Source: UBA8828 sp046315175
GTDB lineage: Bacteria; Verrucomicrobiota; Verrucomicrobiia; Opitutales; UBA953
NCBI GenBank assembly: GCA_046315175.1
Contig: JBKDBK010000042.1
Coordinates: 1-33,977 of the forward strand
Length of the DNA: 33,977 nt
Direction of reading: 5' to 3'
Made by a program: the position numbers and the translations under genes. A model generated the notes under the pieces. That model was not told the DNA's origin. It was given only the letters and a program-made list of their open reading frames with translations, and did no database searches. Shown here piece by piece: positions 14,687-22,811 of this stretch; the first letter of the stretch is position 1, and every line of letters begins with the position of its first letter.

Positions 14687-16822
14687 ATGCCGCTCGCGCT
14701 CGTCTTCACCTCCGCCCCGCGCGGCCTTGCGCCGGGACGCTCCGGCTATGTGACCGTCGCCCGGCACGAGGCCATGCCGGCCCGCCTCGCCGAGCAGCTG
14801 GAGTCGATCGGCACGCCGCATGGCGACCCCGTCGGCGCCACCTTCACGCTGCGCTCGATCGAGGCGGCAGGCGCGCGCTGGCGCGTGCTCTCCCGCTTCG
14901 CGGCCGGCGGCCTCGACCACACGATGCGCGACAACCGAATCGCGCACCACCTGGCCTTCGCGGAGGATGAGATCGCCGCCCTGCCGCCGCCGGCCGACGT
15001 CGCCCGGCGGTGGACCGGCTGGCTGGACTCCTGGCAAGGCGAGCCCGCCTTCCTACCCCCCTTGCGCCTCGACCTGCGCCCGGGACAGCCGCTCGTTCCC
15101 TGCGCGGGGTGGCGCGAGGCCTGCGGCAGCGGCGCCAAGGCATCATGGCTCGTGGCCGGCGGAGGACACGTCGCGCGGAGCCTCTCGGGCGCGCTCGACG
15201 CCGTCGGATGGCTTCGCCTGCTTGCGGAATCCGCTGCCCTGCTCGGACCGGGAGCCTGGGACGCCGGCTTCACGACCAACAGCGCGGTGACCGGCTCGAC
15301 GGGCTTCGCCTGGAGGTGCCAGCCCTCCGGCGGCGACATCGACCTGGCCCAGTCGCGCTCGCTGCCGCCTCCCGAGGGCCCGGAGGCGCGTCGCGCCTCC
15401 CTGGGCATATCCCCCGCGCCCAGCCTCCGCGGCGGCGGGCCCCGGCCGCCGTCGGTCGGGACGGATGGGGCGCCGGCGAAGGCGCCGCTGGCAGTCGCCG
15501 GCATCGTCGCCGGCATCCTTGTCGTCCTGCTGGCCGCCGCCTGGGCCGTCCTCGGCCGTCGAGCCGAGCCGACCGCGCCGACGCCGACCCCGGCGCTCCC
15601 CCCGAGCGCGCCAAGCGCGGCGGAAGTCGACGCGGCGCGCAACCTTCTCCGCGACCAGCGTGCGCTGGCCGAGATCGCCGAGCTCATCCAGCGCGACGAC
15701 CTCGCGCAGGCCGCCCGGCTTTGGCTTGAGCTTGACCGCACCGCGCCGGCCTTCGCCCAGAGGAACACCGAGCCCACCCTCGCGCGCATCCGCGCCCGGC
15801 TCGCCGCGTCGGCCTCTCGCTCGCTGGGCGCCCGCCTGGATGCGCCGGCCAACGCGGCCAACCCCGCCCAAGCGGGCGCCCTAGCCGGGGAGGCGGACGC
15901 CGTCCTCGCCCTCGGCGCGCAGGTCGGCATCCCGGACGACGCCGCCAGGGCCGGCTTGGCCGAGGTGCGCGACCGCGCCAAGCTGGTCGCCGGCCTCGAC
16001 ATCCGGCCGACCCTCATCGTCAGGGGACGGTGGGTCACGGCAAGCGCGGGACCCGCCCTGCCCTCCTCGGCCGACTTCGACCTCGGGCCGGAAGCGGGCG
16101 ATGAGGTTCGCCGCTTCCTCGCCGAAAGCCTTGGGGGCGGGCCGGGCACGATCGCCCGCGGCGGAATCCGGCTGGTCGACTTCCGGCACCTCGCCCACCG
16201 CGATCCGCGGCAGCCGCGCATGGCCGAGGCGACGCTCGAGCCGGGCGCGAGCTCCATCTACGCGGGCGAGGCCGTCGCCGGAGGGGCCCGACCCTCCCTC
16301 AGCCTGACGGTCGGAAGCCGCTCCAACAGCGTGAGCCTCAACCTGCCCAGCCGGCCGACCGACGCGTTCCTCGCGACCCCCCGCGGGCTCGAGCTGGTCA
16401 ACGCCGCCGGCCGGCGGCTCTGCATCGTCCTGCTACCGTCCGAGGCCAGCCTCGAGCCGCTCAGGCTTCCCCTCTCGGCGCTGTCCGCCGACCCCGTCAC
16501 CCAGGCGCTGGGCGCGGCGCCGTGGATCGAGCCCGCCCTCGCGTCGGCCCGCGTCAGCGGCGCCCGGCTGGGAATCTATCCTGCGGGGAACAGCTTCCCC
16601 GACCGCACCATCCCGTCCTTGGTCTCGCCCCCGAGCCAGCTCGACACCACCCTGCTTCGCCTCGCGGCGGGATCAGGCCCCTCCATGCCCCGCGCCGAGG
16701 TCGCCGACCGCCAGCGCCGGGCCCGGGAAGGCGACGCGCGCGGCGCCGGCGCGCCCTGGACGCTTCGCGCCGTCAACCTCCAGGGCGAGCCGGTGCTCAC
16801 CCTGGCCGAGATCCGCGACTGA
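14687..16822 (+). CDS. Membrane-anchored protein with GTPase-associated GAP1-N-like domain
   Basis: 711 residues. The N-terminus resembles the computationally defined GTPase-associated protein 1 N-terminal domain: VFTSAPRGLAPGRSGYVTVA (6-25), WRVLSRFAAGGLDHTMRDNR (65-84) followed by IAHHLAF, and later AGFTTNSA with FAWRC. A proline/glycine-rich linker (225-265) leads to a single strong membrane segment at about 267-289 (LAVAGIVAGILVVLLAAAW). The remaining 420 residues contain a helical stretch (about 310-400), then a beta-rich part of unknown type. Membrane orientation is ambiguous, because charge is similar on both sides. It is placed 1 nt after the GTPase, which it probably binds; the next gene starts on its stop (TGATG). 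The family assignment is from memory of its motifs. Confidence 0.7.
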   Translation: MPLALVFTSAPRGLAPGRSGYVTVARHEAMPARLAEQLESIGTPHGDPVGATFTLRSIEAAGARWRVLSRFAAGGLDHTMRDNRIAHHLAFAEDEIAALPPPADVARRWTGWLDSWQGEPAFLPPLRLDLRPGQPLVPCAGWREACGSGAKASWLVAGGGHVARSLSGALDAVGWLRLLAESAALLGPGAWDAGFTTNSAVTGSTGFAWRCQPSGGDIDLAQSRSLPPPEGPEARRASLGISPAPSLRGGGPRPPSVGTDGAPAKAPLAVAGIVAGILVVLLAAAWAVLGRRAEPTAPTPTPALPPSAPSAAEVDAARNLLRDQRALAEIAELIQRDDLAQAARLWLELDRTAPAFAQRNTEPTLARIRARLAASASRSLGARLDAPANAANPAQAGALAGEADAVLALGAQVGIPDDAARAGLAEVRDRAKLVAGLDIRPTLIVRGRWVTASAGPALPSSADFDLGPEAGDEVRRFLAESLGGGPGTIARGGIRLVDFRHLAHRDPRQPRMAEATLEPGASSIYAGEAVAGGARPSLSLTVGSRSNSVSLNLPSRPTDAFLATPRGLELVNAAGRRLCIVLLPSEASLEPLRLPLSALSADPVTQALGAAPWIEPALASARVSGARLGIYPAGNSFPDRTIPSLVSPPSQLDTTLLRLAAGSGPSMPRAEVADRQRRAREGDARGAGAPWTLRAVNLQGEPVLTLAEIRD

Positions 16823-19746
16823 TGCTCCCCGACCGTCTCCAGGCGAGGATCCGCGCGCAGCTCGCCCTGCCCGCGCCCGACCTCGAGGCGCGGGTTCTCG
16901 CCGGGGAGCTGGCCGGCCTGACCGGCCGGGCCCGCGAGCGGCTCGAGCAGTGCGCCGCCCTGGTGCGCATCGGCAACGAGCAGGCGGCCCTGGAGGCGGC
17001 GGAGGCGGAACCGTCGCTCCTCGACCTCTGCGCCTGGATCTCGTTCGCGGAGGCCGACGACTGGCGGCGCCTCTGCCGCGAGCACAGCCTGCCCGTCGCG
17101 CCGCCCCTGGACGATGGGCAGATCCTCGCCATCGAGCTGCTCTACGGCAAGCCGATCGACGAGAGCCATCCGCTCTACCGCGACTATCGCCAGGCCATCC
17201 GCGAGCGGGACGAGGCCAAGGCCCTGTCGGTGCTCCGCACCATCGTCGCGGCGAACCCCGGCGACGGCAACGCGCGCGGCGAGCTCGCCCGCCGCGGCGC
17301 CCAGTTCGCCCGCGACACCGCCGGCAGGGCCCGCGAGCTTTTCGCCGCGGGCAAGGCCGCCGAGGCCGCGGAGCTGATGGACCGCATGGAGCGTCTCGGC
17401 GTGAGCGACCTGGCCGGAGACCCGCGCTGGGACGAGGCCCTACGCCTGCGCAAGGCATGGGTGGAGGCGAGTTCCCGCGTCAGGCTAACCGCGCTCGCCG
17501 GGCAGGCCGCCGAGGAGATGGCCGCCGAGCGATGGGAAACCTGCGCCTCCGCGGTCGTCGCCGTCCGGTCCCTGGAGCGAAACTCGGGCCTACGGCTTCC
17601 GCCCGACTTGGAGGGCCCGCTCCGGCAAGCCGAGTCATGGGCCGCCGAGCGCGCCGCGGAGGCGGGAGCCGCCGCGACCGCGGCGGCGGCCAACGCCTGG
17701 CTCGCCGAGGAGCTGGAAGCCCTCCGGGCCGAGGCCTCGCGCCCCGCAGGCGCCGCGACGCTGCGCCGGCTCCGCGCCTGGCAGGAGCGGGCCCGCTCGC
17801 TTCCCGGACAGGTGCCTGAGGAGGCAGTCGAGGAGGCGGAGCGCCTGCGACGCCTTGTGCACGGGCGGCTGGTGCGCCGACACACCCTGCTCACCGCCGC
17901 CTGGCTCGCCCTGCTCGCGGTCGCCCTCGTCGCCGGCAACGCGGCGCTTGACGGCGTCCGCGCCGAGGCACGGGTCCGCGCCGAGCTGGCCGAGGCGCGG
18001 CGGCTGGCCGAGTCGTGGGACCTTCGCGGCGCGGAGGAGAGGCTGAAGTCACTGGGCGAACCGCAAAGCCACGGCGAGGAGGCCGAGAGCGAGCGGAGGC
18101 AGGTCCTCGGGCTTGTCCGCGACCGCGCCGAGGCCGAGCGCGCCCTCGCGGCGGAGGCCGCCTTCCTCAGCGCGGCGGCGGCGGAGGGGGTCGGCCCGGC
18201 GAACTTCGCCGAGCTCCGCCGACGCGCGCTCGACCTGCGCAAGGCCCTCGCCGATGCCGGTCCGGGGCTCGAGGCGCGCGTCGCGCCCCTCGCGGGAGAC
18301 CTGCCCGCCCTGCTCGCACGGTGCGAGAGCCTCGCCCGCTCGCTCGCCCCCGAGGTCCGGTCCCTCGTGGCGACGCTCGAGACGGCGATGGGCTCGGCAT
18401 CCTCGCTCGCCGACGCGGACGCCATCCGCGGGCTGGTCGCCCGCATCCGGGCCATCCTCGACATACCCGAGGCGCGCTCGTCGGTCGACGCCGACCTGGT
18501 CGACCGGGCCCTCGCGCGCGCCGACCTCGCGGAGGAGCGGCTCCGGCTCGAGGAACGCTCCCGAGGCGAGGCGCGCAAGCTGAACGAGGCCGCCGACCTG
18601 CGCGCCTACCTCGCCGTGTTGCGGGAAATGGCCGGCGCCTCGCCCCCCTCGAGCGAAAGCCGGGCGGCCGCCGCCGTCCTCGCCTCCGAGTCGGGACTTT
18701 CGAGCCTCCCGCGCGCCGCCCTCGCCCCGGCGGTCGGCGCCATGTGGGACGCCCTCGACGAGCCGCCCGCCGCCGAGACGTGGTCGCCGGGCGAGCTGGC
18801 GGCCCTGGCCAAGGTGACCGACGACCGCGCCATCCGGAGCGTCCGCCGGTTCATCATCCGCGAGCACTCGGCGCGGGGCGAGCGCGCGACCGCCGCCGTC
18901 TATGTCACGGGGGAGGTCGGGCGCGAGCTGCGCCGCTTCCAGGCCGGAACCGAGACGGTCTTCACCGCGCAGGTCCTCAGGCGAAGCGGCGACATGACCT
19001 CCGAGACCTGGAGCCTGCGTCGCTTCACCAATGGCGCGGTCAGCGGCGAGGAGCTCACCGAGGGCCTCCCCATTCCCGAGCTTGAGTACCAGCGTCGATT
19101 CCTCCGCTCCTTCGACCCCGTCACCCGCCGGCCGGGCGAGCCGATCCTCCGCACGCTCGAGCGCGTGCGCGGCGAGACCGGCGCCCCGCTGCTGCGGGCC
19201 TACCACCTCCAGGAGCTGCTTGCCGCGGCCAGCCTGCGGCCGGTGGCGTCCAACCTGACCTTCTCCCCCTCCGCCCAGGCCGACGGGCGGGAACTCCGCC
19301 GCCTCACGCAGGGAGGACTCGCCATGACGGATTTCCTCTTCCCCGACAAGTGGACGGACGTCCGGGCCAGCCTCGAGCGTTTCCTCGCCCAACCCGCCCC
19401 CGCCTACGCCGAGGAAGCCCGCTTCCTCCGGTCGCTGCTGGCGGCGACGCGCGAGGGAGGCCTCATCTTCGCCGGCAGGATCGGCGCCGACGGACGCGCG
19501 ATGCCCCGCGAGCGCGTGCCCGGCGCCGTGCTGCTTGGACTCGACAGCTCCGGGCAACCCGCCGCGCTCCTCGAGGCCGACGCCGAGGGCAATCTCCGGC
19601 GGCTCAGGGACGCCCTGCCCTTCTCGCCCCTCCTCCGCCTCGCCTCGCCCCCCCGGGATTCCGCCCAACGCGCCGGCCAGCCGCCCGCCGCGCTCTCGGC
19701 GCCAAAGGGCGGATGGGACGCCCTCCTGAAGGGACAGGACCTCTGA
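16822..19746 (+). CDS. Large helical single-pass membrane protein of the GTPase operon
   Basis: 974 residues, unrecognised. The start ATG shares one base with the previous stop, showing tight coupling; the frame is open further upstream, but that part is antisense to nothing real and overlaps gene two. The first ~345 residues are helical with TPR-like runs (ELLYGKPIDESHPLYRDYRQ, then AIRERDEAKALSVLRTIV). Basic RLVRRHT precedes a membrane segment at about 354-377 (LLTAAWLALLAVALVAGNAA), predicting a cytosolic N-terminus and a periplasmic C-terminus of about 600 residues. That part starts with Ala/Glu/Arg-rich coiled coil (to about 650) and ends in a mixed domain with VLLGLDSSGQPAALLEA. It may be the structural or sensing component of the GTPase system; that is inference. 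Confidence 0.75.
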   Translation: MLPDRLQARIRAQLALPAPDLEARVLAGELAGLTGRARERLEQCAALVRIGNEQAALEAAEAEPSLLDLCAWISFAEADDWRRLCREHSLPVAPPLDDGQILAIELLYGKPIDESHPLYRDYRQAIRERDEAKALSVLRTIVAANPGDGNARGELARRGAQFARDTAGRARELFAAGKAAEAAELMDRMERLGVSDLAGDPRWDEALRLRKAWVEASSRVRLTALAGQAAEEMAAERWETCASAVVAVRSLERNSGLRLPPDLEGPLRQAESWAAERAAEAGAAATAAAANAWLAEELEALRAEASRPAGAATLRRLRAWQERARSLPGQVPEEAVEEAERLRRLVHGRLVRRHTLLTAAWLALLAVALVAGNAALDGVRAEARVRAELAEARRLAESWDLRGAEERLKSLGEPQSHGEEAESERRQVLGLVRDRAEAERALAAEAAFLSAAAAEGVGPANFAELRRRALDLRKALADAGPGLEARVAPLAGDLPALLARCESLARSLAPEVRSLVATLETAMGSASSLADADAIRGLVARIRAILDIPEARSSVDADLVDRALARADLAEERLRLEERSRGEARKLNEAADLRAYLAVLREMAGASPPSSESRAAAAVLASESGLSSLPRAALAPAVGAMWDALDEPPAAETWSPGELAALAKVTDDRAIRSVRRFIIREHSARGERATAAVYVTGEVGRELRRFQAGTETVFTAQVLRRSGDMTSETWSLRRFTNGAVSGEELTEGLPIPELEYQRRFLRSFDPVTRRPGEPILRTLERVRGETGAPLLRAYHLQELLAAASLRPVASNLTFSPSAQADGRELRRLTQGGLAMTDFLFPDKWTDVRASLERFLAQPAPAYAEEARFLRSLLAATREGGLIFAGRIGADGRAMPRERVPGAVLLGLDSSGQPAALLEADAEGNLRRLRDALPFSPLLRLASPPRDSAQRAGQPPAALSAPKGGWDALLKGQDL

Positions 19747-19749
19747 ACC

Positions 19750-20340
19750 ATGGGCGCCCACGACCGCCATCGCATTCGCCACAAGGGCGTCGAGACCGAC
19801 CCCCTCAGCCGGTCCGACATCCTCGCGCAGCTGCGCGAGGGACGCCTCTCCCTCGCCCACGCGATCGAGGTGCGGGGAAAGTGGATGACCCTTCGCCAGC
19901 ACCTCGCGGAGACCGCCGCACCGTCCGAGGGCGAGGTCCCGGCCCCCGGCAAGGGTTCGCGCGGCCGCACCCCGCCACCCCCGCCCGGAGGCGGCGACCA
20001 TCCCCCGCCCCCGCCGGGCTCGGCTCCTGGCGCGCCGCCCCTGGACTCCGTCATCCGATCCGGCTATGTCTGGTGTGGACTCACCTTCGGCCTGCCTTTC
20101 CTCATCGTCTTCCTCCCCTGGCTCTTCCGTAGCCAGCTCGGGCTGGGTGGACCTGCCGGCAGCCTCGCCCTGCTCGCGGGCGCCCTCGGGAGCGTCGCCT
20201 ACGCGCACGCGCGGGCGAGACGGGCGGCCGCGGAGATCCAATCGGAGGGTCTCGACGATGTCGCGGCGTCCGTCCGCAACCTCGCCGCGGGCCTGGGGGT
20301 CGCGTCAGGCGTGCTCTGGACCCTGGCGGCCCTCCTCTGA
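19750..20340 (+). CDS. Small GYF-like membrane protein of the GTPase operon
   Basis: 196 residues. The first 55 have the form of a GYF_2-type domain, with a basic strand HRIRHKGVETDPLSRSDI, then LREGRLSLAHAIEVRGKWMT, matching the family's pattern of an action such as 'display x ... I...G.. ..V...G.W..L'. A proline/glycine-rich linker (70-95, including PPPPPGGGDHPPPPPGSAPG) follows. Three hydrophobic helices come next: about 105-125 (YVWCGLTFGLPFLIVFLPWLF), 134-153 and 175-196. The gene starts 3 nt after the 974-residue protein and ends the operon. GYF domains bind proline-rich peptides; this is family knowledge and untested here. The gene could tether or scaffold the GTPase complex at the membrane. 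Confidence 0.7.
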   Translation: MGAHDRHRIRHKGVETDPLSRSDILAQLREGRLSLAHAIEVRGKWMTLRQHLAETAAPSEGEVPAPGKGSRGRTPPPPPGGGDHPPPPPGSAPGAPPLDSVIRSGYVWCGLTFGLPFLIVFLPWLFRSQLGLGGPAGSLALLAGALGSVAYAHARARRAAAEIQSEGLDDVAASVRNLAAGLGVASGVLWTLAALL

Positions 20341-20350
20341 GAGGGGTGGT

Positions 20351-20378
20351 TTGACATCCGGGGCGCCTCGGCAACCTT
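20351..20378 (+). promoter_or_regulatory. Candidate promoter of the PEP-CTERM gene
   Basis: A perfect -35 TTGACA (20351-20356), a 16-nt spacer and AACCTT (20373-20378) end 7 nt before ATG 20386. The tRNA promoter nearby has the same ACCTTGG at its -10 position. Confidence 0.45.
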
Positions 20379-20385
20379 GGCCACC

Positions 20386-22686
20386 ATGCGAGCTTGGCGC
20401 CCCAGCCTAGCCACCTTGATCGCCGCCTCGGCCCAGGCCCTGACGGTCACTGGCTACACCGCCGCCAATAACGACCGGTTCGGATCGGGATTCCCCACGG
20501 CGCCGATCGACAACGCCTCGGCCAGCTTCGTCGGGAAGGATCACGATTGGTCAGGCGTGGGCTGGGCGGCGACCGATGGCACCAAGGGCTTCGGCCTGCT
20601 GAGCCCCCGCCACTACCTCGTCGCCCGCCACTACGGGGGCTCCGCCAACCTTTCCTTCGCCGACGGCGCCGGGGCGGTGGCCACGGCGGCGCAGGCCTCC
20701 GTGGCCAACACCGACACCGGCCTGCTCTTCAGCGGGCAGACCGTGCGCGACCTTTCCGTCGGTCGCCTCACCCAGCCCCTGGCCGTCAGCTGGGCCATCC
20801 CGCGGGCCGCGGTGCTCGACCTCAACGCCACCTCGACGTCCAACTCCCTCTCGGCCTACGCGGGACTGCAGGTCTTCCTCTACGGACGCGGGAGCGGCGG
20901 CGCGGGCAGCCCGCGCCTCGCCTCGGGCTCCATCCTTGCGGCGCAGAGCGACGCCAACGGGCAATACCTTCTCACAAACCACTCCGCGGCCGCCTTCCAA
21001 TCGGGAGACTCGGGCAGCCCGGCCTTCCATGGCTGGACCAACCCGAACGGCGACAAGGAACTCGCCCTCCTCGGCAACAACGCCGCCGTCGACACGACCA
21101 ACGGCTACAACATCCTCAACCTCGCCGGCATCCCGACCGTGATGGCCGCGCTCAACACGGTCATGAACGCGGACGGCTTCGCCCTGCGCGTCGCCGGCAA
21201 CTCCGCCCGTACCTGGGTCGGCTCAAGCAGCGCCGAGATCACCAATCGCGGTGCGTGGGGGCTTTCGGCGCCGAGCCAGGCCCCCACCGACGCCTATGTC
21301 CTCTTCGACGCCGCCACCGCCGGCAACGGGCGCGCCGTGACGGTCGGCTCAGCGGCCAACCTGAGGGGGCTTTACTTCAAGTCGACGGCCGCGGCGGGCG
21401 ACGCCTTTGCCTTCTCCGGAGCCGGCGTTCTCACGCTGGGCCGCGGCGGGCTGGTCAACTACGACGACGCCCGCCAGTCGTTCGCCGGCAACCTCCTGCT
21501 GGGCGACAGCCAATACTGGGACGCCGGGCCCGGGGGCTTCGCCGCCGCCGCCATCAACACCAACGGCAAGGTGCTCGAGCTCGGCGGGGTCGGACGCAGC
21601 CTGCTCCAAGGTGTGATCAGCGGCGCCGGCAGGCTCGGCGTCAGCGGCGGCCGGGTCGACCTCCTCGCCGCCAACACCCACGGCGGGGGCACCTTCCTGC
21701 ACGCGGGCGAGATTCGCGTGGGAGACAACGCCGCGGCCGGAACCGGCACGCTCACCCTGTCCGGGGGCAAGCTCGCGGCCTCCTCGGGCACCGCCCGGAC
21801 CTTGGCCAACGCCGTGATTCTCAACGGCAATGCCGTCGCGCTCGGCGACACGACCGACACCGGCACGCTCACCCTCTCCGGATCGGTCGGGCTCGGCGGG
21901 GCCGTCCGGACCCTCGTCATCGGCTCCCAGGTCGCCTTGTCCGGGGCGCTTTCCAACGGCGGGCTGCGCAAGGAGGGGCATGGGCTCCTGCGACTCACCG
22001 GCTCGGGCACGCTCGCCAGCGGACTCACCCTCGCCGCCGGCACGACCGAGATCGACGGCAACTTCGGCGCCTCCGCCGCGACCCTCCTGGCCGGCGCCAC
22101 CCTGGGCGGCCACGGCAGGACCGGCGCCCTCGCCGGGGCGGGCACCGTCGCACCCGGCAACAGCCCGGGCATCCTGACCGCCACCTCGGTCGATCCCTCG
22201 GGCGGCATGGATTACGCCTTCGAGTTCACGCAACCCGGCGATCCCGACTGGGCGCTCGCCTCCGCCAGCGGCAACGACGTGCTCCGCCTCACCGCCGCGA
22301 CGCCATTCCTAGCCGACCTCGGCGCCGCGAACACGGTGTCCATCTACCTCAACCTGACCTCGCTCAGCCTGGGGCAATCCTTCCGAGGGGGATTCTTCAC
22401 CGACGCCGACCTCGACTTCCTGCCGCGCATCGCGTCCGCAAGCTACCTCTTCCACGTGGCCGACGCCGGGGGCGCCCTCGCCCACAACGGCGTGGCGTAC
22501 CGCCCCTACTCAGGCCCGCTCAGCTTCGAGGTCGGGACCGACCAGGTCGGCGCCGCCTTCGCGGGGGGAACGGAATCGGGATTCGTCCTCCAGTTCACGG
22601 CCGTCCCCGAGCCCTCGACCTACGGCCTCGGGCTAGGCGGCCTTGCGCTGCTTTTGGCTGTCGCGCGACGCCGCCTGCGACCTTGA
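20386..22686 (+). CDS. PEP-CTERM protein with trypsin-like triad and autotransporter-type beta repeats
   Basis: 766 residues, exported. A short signal peptide (MRAWRPSLATLIAASAQA, cleavage near residue 18) is followed by a chymotrypsin-fold region. His82 in LVARHYGG, Asp122 in RDLSVGRL and Ser209 in SGDSGSPAF are spaced 40 and 87 residues apart, close to trypsin's 45 and 93. Residues about 330-640 are Gly/Ala/Leu-rich beta repeats like autotransporter-associated strands (GTLTLSGGKLA, then GTLTLSGSVGL, GLRKEGHGLLRLTGSGTLAS). The C-terminus is a classic PEP-CTERM sorting signal: VPEPSTYGLG, a hydrophobic helix, then RRRLRP (740-766), read by exosortase/archaeosortase. ATG 20386 is chosen over TTG 20377 by promoter distance. 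Protease activity is predicted, not shown. Confidence 0.85.
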   Translation: MRAWRPSLATLIAASAQALTVTGYTAANNDRFGSGFPTAPIDNASASFVGKDHDWSGVGWAATDGTKGFGLLSPRHYLVARHYGGSANLSFADGAGAVATAAQASVANTDTGLLFSGQTVRDLSVGRLTQPLAVSWAIPRAAVLDLNATSTSNSLSAYAGLQVFLYGRGSGGAGSPRLASGSILAAQSDANGQYLLTNHSAAAFQSGDSGSPAFHGWTNPNGDKELALLGNNAAVDTTNGYNILNLAGIPTVMAALNTVMNADGFALRVAGNSARTWVGSSSAEITNRGAWGLSAPSQAPTDAYVLFDAATAGNGRAVTVGSAANLRGLYFKSTAAAGDAFAFSGAGVLTLGRGGLVNYDDARQSFAGNLLLGDSQYWDAGPGGFAAAAINTNGKVLELGGVGRSLLQGVISGAGRLGVSGGRVDLLAANTHGGGTFLHAGEIRVGDNAAAGTGTLTLSGGKLAASSGTARTLANAVILNGNAVALGDTTDTGTLTLSGSVGLGGAVRTLVIGSQVALSGALSNGGLRKEGHGLLRLTGSGTLASGLTLAAGTTEIDGNFGASAATLLAGATLGGHGRTGALAGAGTVAPGNSPGILTATSVDPSGGMDYAFEFTQPGDPDWALASASGNDVLRLTAATPFLADLGAANTVSIYLNLTSLSLGQSFRGGFFTDADLDFLPRIASASYLFHVADAGGALAHNGVAYRPYSGPLSFEVGTDQVGAAFAGGTESGFVLQFTAVPEPSTYGLGLGGLALLLAVARRRLRP

Positions 22687-22711
22687 CTCGGGCCGCGGCG
22701 TCCGCCACCTT
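22683..22711 (+). promoter_or_regulatory. Candidate promoter of tRNA-Met
   Basis: TTGACT (22683-22688) overlaps the stop of the PEP-CTERM gene. CACCTT (22706-22711) is at 17-nt spacing, and the tRNA begins 14 nt later. Confidence 0.45.
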
Positions 22712-22725
22712 GGCCCCTCCCGAAC

Positions 22726-22802
22726 GGTAGCGTAGCTCAGTTGGTTAGAGCGAGGGACTCATAAGCCCTAGGTCGGCGGTTCGATCCCGCCCGCTACCAC
22801 CA
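22726..22802 (+). tRNA. tRNA-Met (CAT), elongator type
   Basis: A full cloverleaf can be drawn: acceptor GGTAGCG/CGCTACC (7 perfect pairs), D arm GCTC/GAGC, anticodon loop CTCATAA with CAT at 22760-22762, T arm GGCGG-TTCGATC-CCGCC, discriminator A and an encoded CCA. The G1-C72 pair and lack of three consecutive G-C pairs at 29-31/39-41 argue against the initiator. Similarity to E. coli elongator tRNA-Met (GTAGCTCAGTTGGTTAGAGC) argues against tRNA-Ile(CAT). The anticodon stem has an A31-G39 mismatch. It ends 9 nt from the convergent rsfS. Confidence 0.95.
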
Positions 22803-22811
22803 CGGGAAACG

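Noticed and set aside
12336..14709. Upstream extension of the sigma-partner frame on the minus strand
   Set aside because: It would run through the sigma factor and the GTPase gene; the ATGA overlap at 12333-12336 is the natural start.
18049..20241. Minus-strand frame of 730 codons opposite the GTPase operon
   Set aside because: Antisense to tightly coupled plus-strand genes with membrane segments and good codon use.
22726..22802. tRNA considered as initiator tRNA-fMet or tRNA-Ile(CAT)
   Set aside because: Acceptor has a paired G1-C72 and the anticodon stem lacks three G-C pairs next to the loop, against initiator; arms match elongator tRNA-Met better than tRNA-Ile2.
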